Part shown: in pieces, positions 5,741 through 6,488 of the stretch | How positions within the stretch are numbered: the stretch's first letter is position 1 | Layout: each line of letters opens with the position of its first letter | Origin: Candidatus Methanovirga meridionalis | Lineage (GTDB): Archaea > Methanobacteriota > Methanobacteria > Methanobacteriales > Methanobacteriaceae | Length of the DNA: 6,488 nt | Direction: 5' to 3' | NCBI GenBank assembly: GCA_031289325.1 | Contig: JAITPS010000177.1 | Span: forward strand, 1 to 6,488 | Position numbers and translations under genes: made by a program | Notes under the pieces: generated by a model | What the model saw: the letters and a program-made list of their open reading frames with translations, nothing else | What the model was told of the DNA's origin: nothing | Databases searched by the model: none

Positions 5741-5746
5741 AGGTGA
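5741..5746 (+). promoter_or_regulatory. RBS that fixes the TTG start of dim2
   Basis: AGGTGA lies 5 nt before TTG at 5752. No in-frame ATG is available upstream, and the conserved protein begins directly after this codon (STNYLKIP), so TTG is the likely start. A longer reading from TTG 5707 has no ribosome binding site and adds non-conserved residues encoded partly by the 18-bp repeats. Confidence 0.8.
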
Positions 5747-5751
5747 TTTAT

Positions 5752-6351
5752 TTGGTATCTACAAATTATCTTAAAATTCCACAAAAACGAATTGGTGTTT
5801 TAATCGGACCTAATGGTGTTGTGAAAAAAAAAATTGAGGATTTAACCCAAACAATTTTAGATATTGATAGTAATGAATGTACAGTCACAATCACCCCAAG
5901 AGAAGAAATGGAAGATCCACTCGGAGTGTGGAAGACTAATCATATTGTTAAAGCTATTGGACGTGGTTTTTCTCCTGAAATAGCTTTTAAATTAAATAAA
6001 GATGATGTTTACTTAGAAATTATTAAATTAACCGATTATCTTGGTAAATCTAAAAAAGCATTGGCAAGGTATAAAGGAAGAATAATTGGTCGTGATGGGA
6101 AAACAAGAGATCTTATAATTGAAATGGCTGAGGTGTCACTCGTAGTTTTTGGCAAAACCGTTTCAATTATTGGAACTATTGATTCTGTTTTAGTAGCTAA
6201 AGAAGCTATTGAAATGATTCTTAATGGATCACAACATAAATCAGTTTATGGCTTCCTTGAAGCTAAACATAAAGATAAAAAACTTAAAGAATTTAAAAAT
6301 ATTGTTGGTTTAGAAAAAGATGAATTAGAATTTAGAACCGATAATATCTAA
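5752..6351 (+). CDS. Archaeal KH-domain protein, Dim2/Pno1-like
   Basis: This is a 199-aa cytoplasmic RNA-binding protein of the Dim2/Pno1 (Krr1-related) family. Eukaryotic relatives act in small-subunit ribosome assembly near the 3' end of 18S rRNA, and archaeal forms are thought to do the same for 16S. There are two KH domains. The first opens YLKIPQKRIGVLIGPNG (6-22) with GPNG as the GxxG loop. The linker DPLGVWKTNHIVKAIGRGFS (55-74) is strongly family-typical. The second has YKGRIIGRDGKTRDLI (107-122) with GRDG as its loop, followed by VFGKTVSIIGT (132-142). EAIEMILNGSQHKSVYGFLE (151-170) is the conserved end. Length is normal. The start is TTG. In many euryarchaea this gene sits between a RIO kinase and topoisomerase VI genes; here the upstream neighbour is missing and repeats fill the gap. 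The family call is firm. Confidence 0.95.
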   Translation: MVSTNYLKIPQKRIGVLIGPNGVVKKKIEDLTQTILDIDSNECTVTITPREEMEDPLGVWKTNHIVKAIGRGFSPEIAFKLNKDDVYLEIIKLTDYLGKSKKALARYKGRIIGRDGKTRDLIIEMAEVSLVVFGKTVSIIGTIDSVLVAKEAIEMILNGSQHKSVYGFLEAKHKDKKLKEFKNIVGLEKDELEFRTDNI

Positions 6352-6370
6352 AATTGAAAAATTGTAATGA

Positions 6371-6488
6371 ATTATAGTTGGTTTGATAAAGTTCTTAATA
6401 AATAACTTTTTTAAAAATAGATATTATTAAAAAATATTGATTTAAAATTATTTATATTAATTAAAATAAATTTATATTATTTAAAATT
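6371..6488 (-). repeat. Dispersed repeat copy R4, downstream of dim2, runs off the window
   Basis: R4 starts about 20 bp after the dim2 stop. Its first 50 bases are the inverted partner of R3; its last 77 (6412-6488) match R2 at 70 of 77. It thus joins the R3-like and R2-like parts and shows they belong to one element. Similarity has not ended at the window edge. The T6 run near 6407-6412 may also serve as the dim2 terminator. Confidence 0.8.

Noticed and set aside
5584..5784. Minus-strand frame of 66 codons with repeated ISFSNI
   Set aside because: The peptide repeat is just the antisense reading of the 18-bp tandem array, and the frame overlaps the start of dim2.
6367..6405. Twelve-codon frame after dim2 (MNYSWFDKVLNK)
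   Set aside because: R3 has a similar string in its antisense reading but does not keep the stop. There is no ribosome binding site, so it is treated as part of the repeat.

Overview
The window looks like a very AT-rich euryarchaeal chromosome, most likely Methanobrevibacter or a close Methanobacteriales relative. The evidence is GGTG-type ribosome binding sites, TTTATATA-like archaeal promoter elements, a KH-domain Dim2/Pno1-type protein, an archaeal-type AAA ATPase, and long low-GC intergenic stretches full of short tandem repeats. The genus is inferred from general resemblance, not from a search.

Layout: 1-995 is non-coding or nearly so. It holds a 30/48-bp tandem array (1-216), a copy of a dispersed repeat with three internal tandem expansions (about 349-725), and four 22-bp direct repeats (825-914) just ahead of htpX. 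htpX (996-2015, +) encodes a membrane zinc metalloprotease carrying a textbook EF-hand calcium loop. After a 326-bp AT-rich gap comes a precorrin-2 dehydrogenase gene (2342-2995, +) for sirohydrochlorin, the precursor of sirohaem, F430 and cobamides. Convergent to it is an archaeal ATPase with a C-terminal winged helix (3187-4371, -); a perfect 9-bp inverted repeat lies directly upstream of its predicted TATA box.

From 4620 to 5306 there is a 45-bp-period repeat and then a decayed insertion sequence with recognisable terminal inverted repeats (4761-4772 and 5295-5306). Its IS1-like transposase is broken by an N-terminal deletion, two frameshifts and stops. The right end of the IS abuts a second, inverted copy of the dispersed repeat (5307-5480). 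A third fragment (5587-5636) and a fourth (6371-6488, running off the window) bracket the dim2 gene (5752-6351, +), which starts with TTG and is preceded by four 18-bp TATA-containing repeats.

The four protein genes are housekeeping or accessory singletons and do not form one pathway. The most unusual feature is the intergenic DNA: one repeat family, of at least 175 bp in its longest alignable pair, appears four times in both orientations. Three separate tandem arrays near the left end are best explained as local amplifications of pieces of that element. I do not see a complete new defence or mobile system. The dispersed repeat family, the calcium-loop HtpX and the possible palindrome operator of the ATPase are the points worth following.
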